From the IMG/VR virus record IMGVR_UViG_3300018080_002687, positions 1 through 24,096 of that record: a stretch of DNA of 24,096 nt; one strand, written 5' to 3'. This DNA is from a virus. The notes beneath the pieces were generated by a model. That model searched no databases and had not been told where the DNA came from. It worked only from the letters and a program-made list of their open reading frames with translations. Below are positions 13,009-20,346 of the stretch, piece after piece (the stretch's first letter is position 1; each line of letters starts with the position of its first letter). Made by a program: the position numbers and the translations under genes.

Positions 13009-14030
13009 TGTCGGTTAAGACTTTAGAAAACGTAGAAATATTTGCTGCTGGAAAGTGGAACGGCGATGTTTACACAGAGAAAGACCTTGATTCAATGGTA
13101 GAAGCTTTTTCTGAAACAAGAGAAAAATTAAAGCCATATTTAAAATTAGGTCATTCGACAAATCAAAGTTTATTACAGAAAGACGGCCTACCATCTGCAG
13201 GATGGATAACAGGCTTAAAACGGCAAGGAAAAAAACTTCTTGCAACTATTGAAAATATTCCAGAAAAAATATATAACTTGATTGTTAATAAAGCTTATGG
13301 CAGGGTATCGAGTGAAATATTCTGGAATTTAAAATTAGATGATAAAAGTTATTCAAGAGCATTAAAAGCAGTGGCTTTATTAGGAGCCGATACGCCAGAA
13401 GTGCATGAATTAAATGATTTTATCAATTTATATACTGAAGAATTTGAAGCAGAATTAAAAGAATATCATCATTTAGAAGATGATAAAGAAATTACAGAAG
13501 AGGAGGACATTATGTCTGAAAATAATGACAGATTGATTCAAATTGAAAATGAATTGAAGCAGTACAAGTCAGAACTTGAAAACAGTAATAAGAAGCTTGA
13601 AGCGATTGAAAAAGAAAATGCAGAATTAAAAGCATATTCTGCTAAAATTGAATATGAAAAGAAAGTTTCTGAAATTACTAATTATCTTGAAGGACAAGTG
13701 GCAGAAGGTAAAATTACACCCGCGCAGGTAGATTATTTTACAGCACTTTGTCTGGATGATAAAGAAGTTAAAGCTTATACTAATTCAAGCAATCAGAAAA
13801 TTGAGGGCAAGGCTTTTGATCTTATCAAGTCAATTATCGGATTAAGCAATCCAGTAATTGATCTTGGAGAAAAAAGTAATCACTCAGTTATAGAATCAAA
13901 AGTGTATTCAAAAGATAATCCAGAGCACATGGATGATGAACTTGACAAGAAGATTAAGGAATACATGAAAGAAAATAATGTTAATTATGCTGAAGCTTTT
14001 GATGCTGTCAGCTATGAAGGAGGTCAGTAA
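13008..14030 (+). CDS. Prohead protease-scaffold protein (Mu gpI-like)
   Basis: A 340-residue protein. ATG 13008 with GGAG at 12995-12998 is preferred to an in-frame TTG at 12993. The N-terminal part (1 to about 140) looks like a Mu-like prophage I protease: VEIFAAGKWNG, LKPYLKLGHS with His49, GLPSAGWITGL, GRVSSEIFWNL with Ser101 or Ser102 as nucleophile candidates, and AVALLGADTPEVHEL. An acidic linker and long coiled coil follow (about 150-230), then a charged tail: the scaffold. In the Mu family the protease processes head proteins, and the scaffold guides coat assembly and is then removed. A second in-frame start within the gene (13512) would yield scaffold alone. The decoration and coat genes follow directly. 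Confidence 0.82.
   Translation: MSVKTLENVEIFAAGKWNGDVYTEKDLDSMVEAFSETREKLKPYLKLGHSTNQSLLQKDGLPSAGWITGLKRQGKKLLATIENIPEKIYNLIVNKAYGRVSSEIFWNLKLDDKSYSRALKAVALLGADTPEVHELNDFINLYTEEFEAELKEYHHLEDDKEITEEEDIMSENNDRLIQIENELKQYKSELENSNKKLEAIEKENAELKAYSAKIEYEKKVSEITNYLEGQVAEGKITPAQVDYFTALCLDDKEVKAYTNSSNQKIEGKAFDLIKSIIGLSNPVIDLGEKSNHSVIESKVYSKDNPEHMDDELDKKIKEYMKENNVNYAEAFDAVSYEGGQ
13501..13514 (+). promoter_or_regulatory. Internal ribosome site for the nested scaffold
   Basis: AGGAGG (13501-13506) stands five bases before ATG 13512, which is in frame with the protease-scaffold gene. It is one of the strongest Shine-Dalgarno sites in the window and lies at the protease/scaffold boundary, so it looks purposeful rather than accidental. 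Confidence 0.75.
13512..14030 (+). CDS. Nested scaffold protein (Mu gpZ / lambda Nu3-like arrangement)
   Basis: An in-frame internal start gives a 172-residue product equal to residues 169-340 of the protease-scaffold protein. It begins SENNDRLIQIENELKQYKSE and is mostly coiled coil. In Mu (I/Z) and lambda (C/Nu3) the scaffold is made the same way, from a start inside the protease gene, so that many scaffold copies accompany a few protease-bearing ones. The evidence here is the strong internal ribosome site and its position exactly after the acidic linker. Confidence 0.7.
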   Translation: MSENNDRLIQIENELKQYKSELENSNKKLEAIEKENAELKAYSAKIEYEKKVSEITNYLEGQVAEGKITPAQVDYFTALCLDDKEVKAYTNSSNQKIEGKAFDLIKSIIGLSNPVIDLGEKSNHSVIESKVYSKDNPEHMDDELDKKIKEYMKENNVNYAEAFDAVSYEGGQ

Positions 14031-14557
14031 TGGCAATCGGTGGAAATGGAAGAGAATATGATATAACTTTTCTTGCTGGTGCGCAACTTAGAACTACCAC
14101 TTCACAGTATAAGTGCGTAGGATTTGCACCAGGGACGACAACTAATGCAAATAGAACAGTTGACTTGTGCGGCAATACTGGAACGATATCAGAGCCAACA
14201 GCAACAGCTGCTTTTGTTATTGGTATAAATCAAACTTATATGAGTTCAGGGGCACTTGAATGTAATGTAAGGATGCATGGAGTATCTAAGGCGGTATGCG
14301 CTGAATCTATTACAGCTGGAATGTTTGTTGCTGCATATGGTGGAATTGGTGCGGCCGCGTCTACAACTACAATGGCGGGCAAGATAATCAACATTGACAA
14401 TGCTGTTACTTGTACCGCGTATGGTGCAACTGTATCAAGTCAGTTTGTAGTTTTAGGTAGAGCACTTGAAAATGGAAGCACTAACGGTGTTATTTCTGTT
14501 TTTGTTAATCCTCAATTGTACGATAGGCAGTTGGCCGGTACAGTTGGAACTACATAA
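14030..14557 (+). CDS. Putative capsid decoration/stabilising protein (DUF2190-like position)
   Basis: A 175-residue protein starting at ATG 14030 (TAATG overlap, GAAGGAGG upstream). It has low charge, is rich in Gly/Ala/Thr/Val, and has short beta segments (GREYDITFLAGAQL, TATAAFVIGINQTYM, CNVRMHGVSKAVCAESITAGMFVAAY). It ends in SQFVVLGRALENGSTNGVISVFVNPQL. The pattern 'initial value, then reset of capsid-surface state, then LGRALENG' and its place between scaffold and coat genes match DUF2190-type head decoration proteins. It would bind the outer capsid shell. The role is read mainly from position and composition. Confidence 0.65.
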   Translation: MAIGGNGREYDITFLAGAQLRTTTSQYKCVGFAPGTTTNANRTVDLCGNTGTISEPTATAAFVIGINQTYMSSGALECNVRMHGVSKAVCAESITAGMFVAAYGGIGAAASTTTMAGKIINIDNAVTCTAYGATVSSQFVVLGRALENGSTNGVISVFVNPQLYDRQLAGTVGTT

Positions 14558-14575
14558 GGGAAGGAGGAAATAATT

Positions 14576-15502
14576 ATGCCACAAGGTTCAACCAGAGTAA
14601 GTAAGCCGCTCACTAACATGAGTGTGCATTATATGAACGAAGAATATATTGCAGGTAAAGTTTTACCTGATATAGCAGTTAAAAATGAATCCGATCAATA
14701 CTGGGTATATAATTCAGATAGAAGATTGGAAGATACTTATAGAGCGAATGGAGCACTTGCAAATCAGGCTACATGGGATGCATCGACAAGTTCTTATATT
14801 GTAAGAGAACATTCTTTAAAAGATGTTATCACAGATAGGGATTATAATAATGCTGATTCTGCACTACAGCTTGAAAAGCACACAATGGAAAATTTGATCG
14901 ATAAAATACTAATGAGGCAAGAGTATGAAGTACATAAATTACTTTTTACTACTACCACATTTAGCAACAATGCAACTTTGACAAGTGCGACAAGTTGGAA
15001 ATATCACACAACTACATCGGCACCGATTGCAAATGTACTAAGTGCAACTGGTTATATAATCGAACAGTCAGGTAAAAGACCTAACAAAATGGTTATGAAC
15101 TGGGATGTATTCGCAGCACTAAAAGAGAATCCAAATGTGTACGGTAGGATTCAATATGTAGAAAGAGCGATAATCACAGAGCAAATTCTTGCCAGCCTTT
15201 TTGATGTGCAGCAGGTTCATGTTGGTACTGCTGTTTATAATTCAGCACAGGAAGGTCTTTCTGATGACCTCGGTGAAATATGGGGCGGTGATTGTGTACT
15301 TGGATATTTTAAAGATAATGCAGGCTTAAGAGATGCTTCAGCTGCTGGAATATTCAGAGTTAAACAATATGGCTCACCATACAAAGTTAAGAAATGGAGA
15401 GAGGAAGATGTAGAAGGTAATTACATTGAAGTACAGTCAATGTATGTACCGAAAGCAATAGCGACCTCTTGCGCATATCTGTTTAAAACAGCTGCGCTGT
15501 AA
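14576..15502 (+). CDS. Major capsid protein
   Basis: A 308-residue protein with a very strong ribosome site (GGAAGGAGG). It follows protease, scaffold and decoration genes, the standard place of the coat gene. Sequence features fit a HK97-fold coat of the Mu T/P22-adjacent type: N-terminal arm (TRVSKPLTNMSVHY), charged E-loop-like segment (YNSDRRLEDTYRANG), long spine helix (ALQLEKHTMENLIDKILMRQEYEVHKLL), then SGKRPNKMVMNWDVFAALKENP and EQILASLFDVQQVHVGTAVYN typical of coat P-domains, and a C-terminal beta strand region. No cleavage site can be set with confidence. A stem-loop follows the stop. Confidence 0.85.
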   Translation: MPQGSTRVSKPLTNMSVHYMNEEYIAGKVLPDIAVKNESDQYWVYNSDRRLEDTYRANGALANQATWDASTSSYIVREHSLKDVITDRDYNNADSALQLEKHTMENLIDKILMRQEYEVHKLLFTTTTFSNNATLTSATSWKYHTTTSAPIANVLSATGYIIEQSGKRPNKMVMNWDVFAALKENPNVYGRIQYVERAIITEQILASLFDVQQVHVGTAVYNSAQEGLSDDLGEIWGGDCVLGYFKDNAGLRDASAAGIFRVKQYGSPYKVKKWREEDVEGNYIEVQSMYVPKAIATSCAYLFKTAAL

Positions 15503-15513
15503 AGTCTATATAT

Positions 15514-15537
15514 GTGGGGTGGGATTTCTCACCCCAC
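15514..15537 (+). terminator. Stem-loop after the major capsid gene
   Basis: GTGGGGTG (15514-15521) pairs perfectly with CACCCCAC (15530-15537) around GGATTTCT, a GC-rich hairpin in AT-rich DNA. Only a weak T stretch follows (TAATTT), so it may be a leaky terminator or an mRNA-stabilising 3' end that lifts capsid expression over the downstream genes. Confidence 0.6.
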
Positions 15538-15564
15538 TAATTTAAAACTGATAGGAGAAAATAA

Positions 15565-15768
15565 ATGGAAGAGAGACAGAAAAGGCAGACTATAATTGAG
15601 AATGAATTAAAATCAAATAAGGATGCATATAAAGAAGGAAAAACAAGCACTTATACAAGAACGATAGGTGATAAAACTAAAACAATTGAAAAAATTGAAT
15701 TTCCAAATGGAGTTATAAAAGAAAAAATAATTAAATTGCAAAAAGGCAATAAGGTAATATTTGGATGA
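15565..15768 (+). CDS. Small hypothetical protein
   Basis: A 67-residue protein with a clear ribosome site (AGGAG before AAAATAA and ATG). The first half is charged and helical (EERQKRQTIIENELKSNKD); the second reads as short beta strands (STYTRTIGDKTKTIEKIEF, GVIKEKIIKLQKGNKVIFG). It lies between coat and connector genes, where small head-joining or accessory proteins are usual, but no family is recognised. The stop overlaps the next ATG as ATGA. Confidence 0.55.
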   Translation: MEERQKRQTIIENELKSNKDAYKEGKTSTYTRTIGDKTKTIEKIEFPNGVIKEKIIKLQKGNKVIFG

Positions 15769-16253
15769 GAAATACAATTATAGATGAGCCAAAAGGAGTA
15801 ACCAAAATATGGGATGTAAACCAGGAAGAAAACCTAAAATCAAGAAGGGAAAAGCTGGAAGCGGAAGCATTGGAAAAACAGCAAAAACAGCAGGCAGCAT
15901 TACAGGCAAAAAAGGAACAGGAAGAAAAGGCATTAAGAAGTAAACATCATGAGATTGTCGATGAGGGAATTAAAAAACTTGATGAAGAATTTGAAAAAGA
16001 ACATCCTGAAGAAATGGTCAAGGCTAAAACAGTTAGTGAAGACAGCGCAGAGAAAGCTTTTAATTCATTACCTGATAATTATAAAACTGTTTCGGGTGAA
16101 AGTATTGGCAAGATTAAAAAGGGATGCGCAGGAGTAAAGGGCGGGAAACTAATAAAGCGATGGCATACAGTTAAGACAATTAAATTGATATGCCAGAGAG
16201 TAGACGAAAGAGGAATAACACTTGAAAGGATAAAAGGATATATTAAATTATAA
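15765..16253 (+). CDS. Hypothetical coiled-coil protein in head-tail region
   Basis: A 162-residue protein bounded by overlapping start (ATGA) and stop (TAATG), which supports the full frame. Residues about 25-95 form a Glu/Gln/Lys/Ala-rich coiled coil. The middle (SAEKAFNSLPDNYKTVSGESIGKIKKG) looks globular, and the last 45 residues are basic with VDERGITLERIKGYIKL. No family is recognised. The coiled-coil stretch is overprinted by another frame that encodes a Gly/Lys-rich peptide with its own ribosome-site-like AAGGAG, so the DNA may serve two proteins. Confidence 0.6.
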   Translation: MRNTIIDEPKGVTKIWDVNQEENLKSRREKLEAEALEKQQKQQAALQAKKEQEEKALRSKHHEIVDEGIKKLDEEFEKEHPEEMVKAKTVSEDSAEKAFNSLPDNYKTVSGESIGKIKKGCAGVKGGKLIKRWHTVKTIKLICQRVDERGITLERIKGYIKL

Positions 16254-16747
16254 TGGCATACGCAACAGCAACAACTATAATTACATTACTTCCCGGATTG
16301 CCTAACTCTTCAGGGGCTGCAGGCTATACAGCTATTACTACACTTATTGATGCACATATTACAAGAGCGGATAATGTAATAAATGCTAAAATATCAAGAC
16401 GGTATGAAGTAAGTAATTTTACAAGTTCTGTTCCGCCATTATTAAGAACGATAAGCGAAGATATTACAAGTTATTATACAATGCGTTCAGAATATTCTGG
16501 AGACACTCAGAACGATAATGAGTGGACAGATAAATATAATGAAGCTATGTCTTTATTAGATGAGATAAGAGACGGAAAGATTGATCTGGTAAATACAGCC
16601 GGTGCGATAATATCCGATAGGATAGAATCAAGCGTTGATATGGTTGTTAGTGATACGATGGATTACCAACCGTTTTTTGATGTAGATGAGCCATTAGAGT
16701 GGGCTTTTGACGATGACTTGAAAAATAGCATTAAGGATAATAGATAA
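16253..16747 (+). CDS. Head-tail connector, DUF1320 / Mu gp36-like
   Basis: A 164-residue protein with DUF1320 features: a MAYAT start, DAHITRADNVINAKISRRYEV (helix with Asp/Ala/Arg-Tyr), PPLLRTISEDITSYYTMRS (compact helix with Tyr pair), and KYNEAMSLLDEIRDGKIDL. In Mu-like phages this gene follows the head genes and precedes gpG-type and terminator genes, and its product is an adaptor that docks on the portal. Starts by TAATG overlap and ends in one with the next gene. The acidic C-terminal extension (FFDVDEPLEWAFDDDL) is typical of the family's variable tail. Confidence 0.8.
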   Translation: MAYATATTIITLLPGLPNSSGAAGYTAITTLIDAHITRADNVINAKISRRYEVSNFTSSVPPLLRTISEDITSYYTMRSEYSGDTQNDNEWTDKYNEAMSLLDEIRDGKIDLVNTAGAIISDRIESSVDMVVSDTMDYQPFFDVDEPLEWAFDDDLKNSIKDNR

Positions 16748-17151
16748 TGCCTGCGTCAGTAGAATTTAAAAATTTAAATACTGTAATTAAAAGATTTGAT
16801 AATGTTGTTAGTGCATTAAAAAATCCTGATTTGGCATTAAAGGATATTGGCGCAAGAGGATTTAAAGACATAACAGAGCATTTCAATAAATCAGAGGGGT
16901 CAACTAAAGAATGGGATAAATTAGAATATAGAAAGGGAAAGCCATTGATGGACACAGGAAGATTAAGAAATAGAATGTCTTTTAAATATAATAGAACTTC
17001 AGTGGAATTGATTAAAGATATATCATATGCAGCTTATCACCAATATGGCACAAAACATATACCTAAAAGGGATTTTATGTGGATAAGTAAAAAAGCAAGA
17101 GATGCGATGAATAAAATATTTATGAACTTTATTATGAGGTCATATAAATAA
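16747..17151 (+). CDS. Virion morphogenesis protein (Mu gpG-like, tail completion)
   Basis: A 134-residue protein with hallmarks of the phage virion morphogenesis/gpG-S family: FKDITEHFNKSEGSTKEWDKL, GKPLMDTGRLRNRMSF, then ISYAAYHQYGTKHIPKRDFMWIS. The 'GxPLxDTGxLRxS', 'YAxxHQxG' and 'IPxRxF' blocks are diagnostic. It helps complete the head-tail joint. It begins by TAATG overlap, and the next gene follows directly with no gap. Confidence 0.85.
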   Translation: MPASVEFKNLNTVIKRFDNVVSALKNPDLALKDIGARGFKDITEHFNKSEGSTKEWDKLEYRKGKPLMDTGRLRNRMSFKYNRTSVELIKDISYAAYHQYGTKHIPKRDFMWISKKARDAMNKIFMNFIMRSYK

Positions 17152-17652
17152 ATGGCGGTAGATTTAACAAGCATATTGGGCTCACTTGAAAACTTATTAC
17201 ACAAAAATAATACAGTGTCGAGTAGTAGCGATATCTCAAACAGCCTGAATAAAAGAGTGCAAGTATTTTATAAGGGCAGCAGGGGGATGAGCAATAAACA
17301 GCCTGTACCTAAAACACTTTATCCATGCGTATTCGTAGAGCTTGGAAATAAGACAGAAGAATTTATTACAGTTGGCAATAATGCCAAAAGGGATATGAAT
17401 ATTGAATTTGATATAGTGCCTGTAGTTGATTATGGGATAGGTACATTTGATTCCAGGGAAAATTCAGATATCGAATTGATTAAATTATCTCAGAATATAG
17501 AAAGTTTAATCAGAGCTAATATAACATTAAGCAGTACAGTTCATCAGGCTTTAATTATAAATAGCACTTACGATGTAGAGCTTAAAGCCGATGATACTTA
17601 TATAAGTGTATCAAGAATCACATTACTGACAAAATTATATAATCAGAGGTAA
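17152..17652 (+). CDS. Putative tail terminator/completion protein
   Basis: A 166-residue protein immediately after the gpG-like gene and two bases before the Maf-like gene. Segments such as RVQVFYKGSRG, LYPCVFVELGNKTEEF, DMNIEFDIVPVVDYG, ELIKLSQNIESLIRANITL and YISVSRITLLTKLYN give the alternating helix and strand pattern of tail terminator proteins (lambda gpU or Mu gp37 class), which form a ring at the head-proximal end of the tail tube. Assignment rests on position and fold look; no strict motif is present. A weak GAGGT upstream is its ribosome site. Confidence 0.6.
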   Translation: MAVDLTSILGSLENLLHKNNTVSSSSDISNSLNKRVQVFYKGSRGMSNKQPVPKTLYPCVFVELGNKTEEFITVGNNAKRDMNIEFDIVPVVDYGIGTFDSRENSDIELIKLSQNIESLIRANITLSSTVHQALIINSTYDVELKADDTYISVSRITLLTKLYNQR

Positions 17653-17654
17653 CA

Positions 17655-18680
17655 ATGCTAAATAAGAATGAAGTTTTAGAGCAATCAAAAAGCGCGCTCA
17701 GTCAATGGGAACCAATCTGGCGAGCTAATGCACAAAAGAATGGTGAATTATATCGAACACTTGGAACAACGCATCAAGACTTATTATATGTAGGCGCAGG
17801 TCGTAAACTATTATGTATCGGAACAGGTCCTTCACTTGAAAAGAATTTAGATATACTTGAAAAATATAAAGATACTACTCAGATTGATATAGCATGCATT
17901 GATAAAGCATTTTCTATTTTAATGTCAAAAGGAATTAAGCCAGATTATGTTTATATTGCGGATGCTGCGGTAAGTTATGAAAAATATTGCAAGCCTTATG
18001 TCGATCAGACTGAAGATATAGTTTTAATCTCAAACATTACTGCTCAATCGGATTGGGCAGCAAATTGGGAAGGTCTTAAATTTTTCTACGTTAACAAAGA
18101 TAATATTGAAAGTGAAAAAATATTTATTGAGATATCAGGCTGCAAAGAAGTTATTCCGGCAAGTTCAAATGTTGGCAATACCGTAGTAGTTGCCAGTACT
18201 CAGTTATTAGGATATGATGAATACTTATTATTAGGATATGATTTTTGTTGGGGTGATGATGAAAATTATTACGCAGGTGAAGACAGCATAAAACGTCATT
18301 GGATGAAACACTTAAATATAATAGACAATATAGGAAGATTGGTGAATACAAGTCAGAATTTATTTTTTTCGGCCAGGTGGTTACAGGATTTTCACGATAT
18401 GGTAAAAGGTCAGGGGATGAAAATATATAATTGCTCAGGTCAGGGGCTTTTATATGCAGAAAAAAGAAATCTTGAAAATGAATTGAAAAATACTACAGTA
18501 AGAGAATTAAGCGAAAAAGAAAAACAAGAAATACTACAAAAGAGAATGAAGCAGGTTATTATAGATTCTAAGGGTGGAAATGATGCGCTTAATAATGCGC
18601 TTCAGAATTGTAATGTATCTAATATAATTATAAATCATATACCTCAGGAGGTAATAGAATGGCTGCAACTAAACAACTAA
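17655..18680 (+). CDS. Maf/DUF115-like (MptE-like) putative glycosyltransferase
   Basis: A 341-residue protein resembling the central domain of motility-associated factor (Maf) and MptE-like DUF115 proteins. It has LCIGTGPSLEKNLDIL at 53-68 (nucleotide-binding GxGPSLxxN loop), VYIADAAVS at 99-107 with Asp103, SSNVGNTVVVASTQLLG at 170-186 and LLLGYDFCWG at 191-200, the family's 'SVGxTAxxxAxxLG...LxGxDxxx' block, and NCSGQGLL at 259-266. Maf proteins transfer nonulosonic acids such as pseudaminic or legionaminic acid from CMP-sugars to flagellin Ser/Thr. Here the gene lies between tail-completion and tail-tube genes, two bases from its neighbour, with AGAGGT as ribosome site. The acceptor may be a virion protein. 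The C-terminal 70 residues are helical and of unknown role. Confidence 0.8.
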   Translation: MLNKNEVLEQSKSALSQWEPIWRANAQKNGELYRTLGTTHQDLLYVGAGRKLLCIGTGPSLEKNLDILEKYKDTTQIDIACIDKAFSILMSKGIKPDYVYIADAAVSYEKYCKPYVDQTEDIVLISNITAQSDWAANWEGLKFFYVNKDNIESEKIFIEISGCKEVIPASSNVGNTVVVASTQLLGYDEYLLLGYDFCWGDDENYYAGEDSIKRHWMKHLNIIDNIGRLVNTSQNLFFSARWLQDFHDMVKGQGMKIYNCSGQGLLYAEKRNLENELKNTTVRELSEKEKQEILQKRMKQVIIDSKGGNDALNNALQNCNVSNIIINHIPQEVIEWLQLNN

Positions 18681-18898
18681 AATATGTAGATCATAAAAAA
18701 ATATGGTTTCCATCTTTATTTTTTTATCGGGGAGGTCTTGCGCTTCCGAGTGGAGACAATATAATAAAAGTTACTGAACACGAAGCGGAAAATTTACTTA
18801 AAAGAAAAAACGGTAATAAATCTTGTTTTGAAGAGATCAAGGGAACAAGGGCTAATACTGTTATCGAAACACCTGAAATTAAGGAGGATAATGAATAA
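18659..18898 (+). CDS. Small tail-region hypothetical protein
   Basis: A 79-residue protein with AGGAGG at 18647-18652 and a start inside the end of the Maf-like gene (22-base overlap). It reads KIWFPSLFFYRGGLALPSGDNIIKVTEHEAENLLKRKNGNKSCFEEIKG. The 'G-D-N-I-I-K-V-T-E-x-E-A-x-x-L-L' block looks like small proteins found before tail sheath or tube genes, the same slot as Mu gp38 (DUF2635), but similarity to that family is not clear. It ends by TAATG overlap with the tube gene. Function unknown, structural role likely. Confidence 0.55.
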   Translation: MAATKQLKYVDHKKIWFPSLFFYRGGLALPSGDNIIKVTEHEAENLLKRKNGNKSCFEEIKGTRANTVIETPEIKEDNE

Positions 18899-19938
18899 TG
18901 GGAATAGGAAACGGAACACCTAAACTGGGATATGATAGTGTAATAGGTATTGCACAAGAGACCGCTTATGGAACTTTTGTGACTACTACAGCGAGTTTTA
19001 TAGAATTTAATACAGAATCAATGAAACATAGTAGAGAAGAAATAAAGCTTGAATCTGTAAACAATTCGAGAGATTACACAAAAAGAATTATTGGAAATGA
19101 AACTGTTGAGGGAAGTATTGAAGCTGATCTTGACGTAAATGCAGACGGCCTTGTGTACATTATGAAGCAGGCTATGGGCGGCACTGTAGGAATAAGCACA
19201 ATATCTGCAACAGAATTTGTACATACTCTTAATCCTGGAAACATGGAAAGCAATAAAGGAACTTCAACGGCATCAGATATTAAAAGCCTTTCCATTGCAG
19301 TAAGAAAAGGAGATGCGAATACATGGAATGCGGCAGGATGTAGAATAAACTCGCTCACAATTAAAGGAGAAGTTGGCGCACCAGTAATAATGACAGCTGA
19401 AATAATAGGCCAGTCAATGAGTATAAGTTCAACTATCGGCGGGGCTGTAAGTTATAGCGATGTCACTCCGATGTATTTTAAAGGCGTAACAATTAAAACA
19501 AGCGATACAATGACAAGCGCAAGTTTAACGGCTGAATGTTTTACAGCATTCGAATTTACTATCAATAATAATCTTGACGGTGACCAGAGATGTCTTGGAA
19601 GTAGAAATATTTCTGTATTGCCTCCAGGAAAAAGGGAGGTAATGTGTAAGCTAACACAGAGATTTGACACAACAACAGCATATGAAAGATTCATCCAGAA
19701 TACAGCAACAGCTATTCAGATAATTATTGATTCTGAAACTACTTGCGGAAGCACTGCAGGAAATACAACTTATTCATGTATTATTAACATTCCTCAAGCT
19801 TATTGGAATAGTAACATGCCTGAAGTTGGCGGGAATGAAGTTTTAATACATGAGATTGAAGCGAGTGGCATGTATAACTCCGAATATGGATATGCTGCAC
19901 TAATACAAATAAGAAACGATACGGCTAATTATTTCTAA
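18898..19938 (+). CDS. Major tail tube protein
   Basis: A 346-residue protein starting GIGNGTPKLGYDSVIGIAQETAYGTFVTTTASFIEFN. The 'GxxxExxYGTxxT' N-terminus, then NNSRDYTKRIIGNETVEGSIEADLDVNADGLVYIMKQAMGG, is the standard N-half of tail tube proteins. The remainder is beta-sandwich in pattern, with CRINSLTIKGEVGAPVIMTAEIIGQ and a matching second half, as in tube proteins of phages with hexameric ring stacks. It is followed by the frameshifted chaperone and the tape measure, the conserved order. GGAGG lies upstream of the TAATG start. No sheath gene precedes it, so the tail is probably non-contractile. Confidence 0.85.
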   Translation: MGIGNGTPKLGYDSVIGIAQETAYGTFVTTTASFIEFNTESMKHSREEIKLESVNNSRDYTKRIIGNETVEGSIEADLDVNADGLVYIMKQAMGGTVGISTISATEFVHTLNPGNMESNKGTSTASDIKSLSIAVRKGDANTWNAAGCRINSLTIKGEVGAPVIMTAEIIGQSMSISSTIGGAVSYSDVTPMYFKGVTIKTSDTMTSASLTAECFTAFEFTINNNLDGDQRCLGSRNISVLPPGKREVMCKLTQRFDTTTAYERFIQNTATAIQIIIDSETTCGSTAGNTTYSCIINIPQAYWNSNMPEVGGNEVLIHEIEASGMYNSEYGYAALIQIRNDTANYF

Positions 19939-19959
19939 AGGAGTTTAAAATAAATACTG

Positions 19960-20346
19960 ATGAAAATAACAAATTTAGACAGTTTAAATAATGAAGATCA
20001 AAAAATAATTCTGGATGGAAGGGAATGGATTATTCCTGGTGAACTTCCCGTTGATATAGTATTGAGATTGATAGGATTGCAACAGCAACTTGAAAGTAAT
20101 CCTACAGATTTTGAATTATGGGAAAGCCAGTATTTAATAATTCATAAGATTTTTAAAAAAAGACATCCAGAATTAGAGCTTGAAGAATTAAAGTCTATGA
20201 TGACAGCCAGACAGACCGGCGCTCTGCTTGCGGTTTTTATGAACAGCCTGGGGGGTGCGGAAATGACAGAGGAAGAAAAAAAAAGCCTGAGCACGACAAG
20301 CGTGCAGAGCGTAGATATGACAAGCGAGGACGTGATGCAGTTGTAG
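19960..20346 (+). CDS. Tail assembly chaperone, short (G-like) product
   Basis: A 128-residue protein between tail tube and tape measure, the lambda gpG slot. It opens with MKITNLDSLNNEDQKIILDGREWIIPGELPVDIVLRLIGLQQQLE and is helical throughout, like other tail chaperones. The visible ribosome site AAAGGAG (19937-19943) is about 16 bases from ATG 19960, unusually far. An in-frame TAA at 19951 rules out earlier starts except CTG 19957 or ATA 19954. Near its end it runs over a nine-A slippery stretch where a minority of ribosomes should shift to the -1 frame. In lambda G and GT together bind the tape measure and recruit tube subunits. Confidence 0.8.
   Translation: MKITNLDSLNNEDQKIILDGREWIIPGELPVDIVLRLIGLQQQLESNPTDFELWESQYLIIHKIFKKRHPELELEELKSMMTARQTGALLAVFMNSLGGAEMTEEEKKSLSTTSVQSVDMTSEDVMQL

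Noticed and set aside
15949-16137. 62-codon basic frame inside the 15765-16253 gene
   Set aside because: Out-of-frame reading of Lys-rich codons; no ribosome site, and the surrounding gene fits its neighbours by start and stop overlaps.
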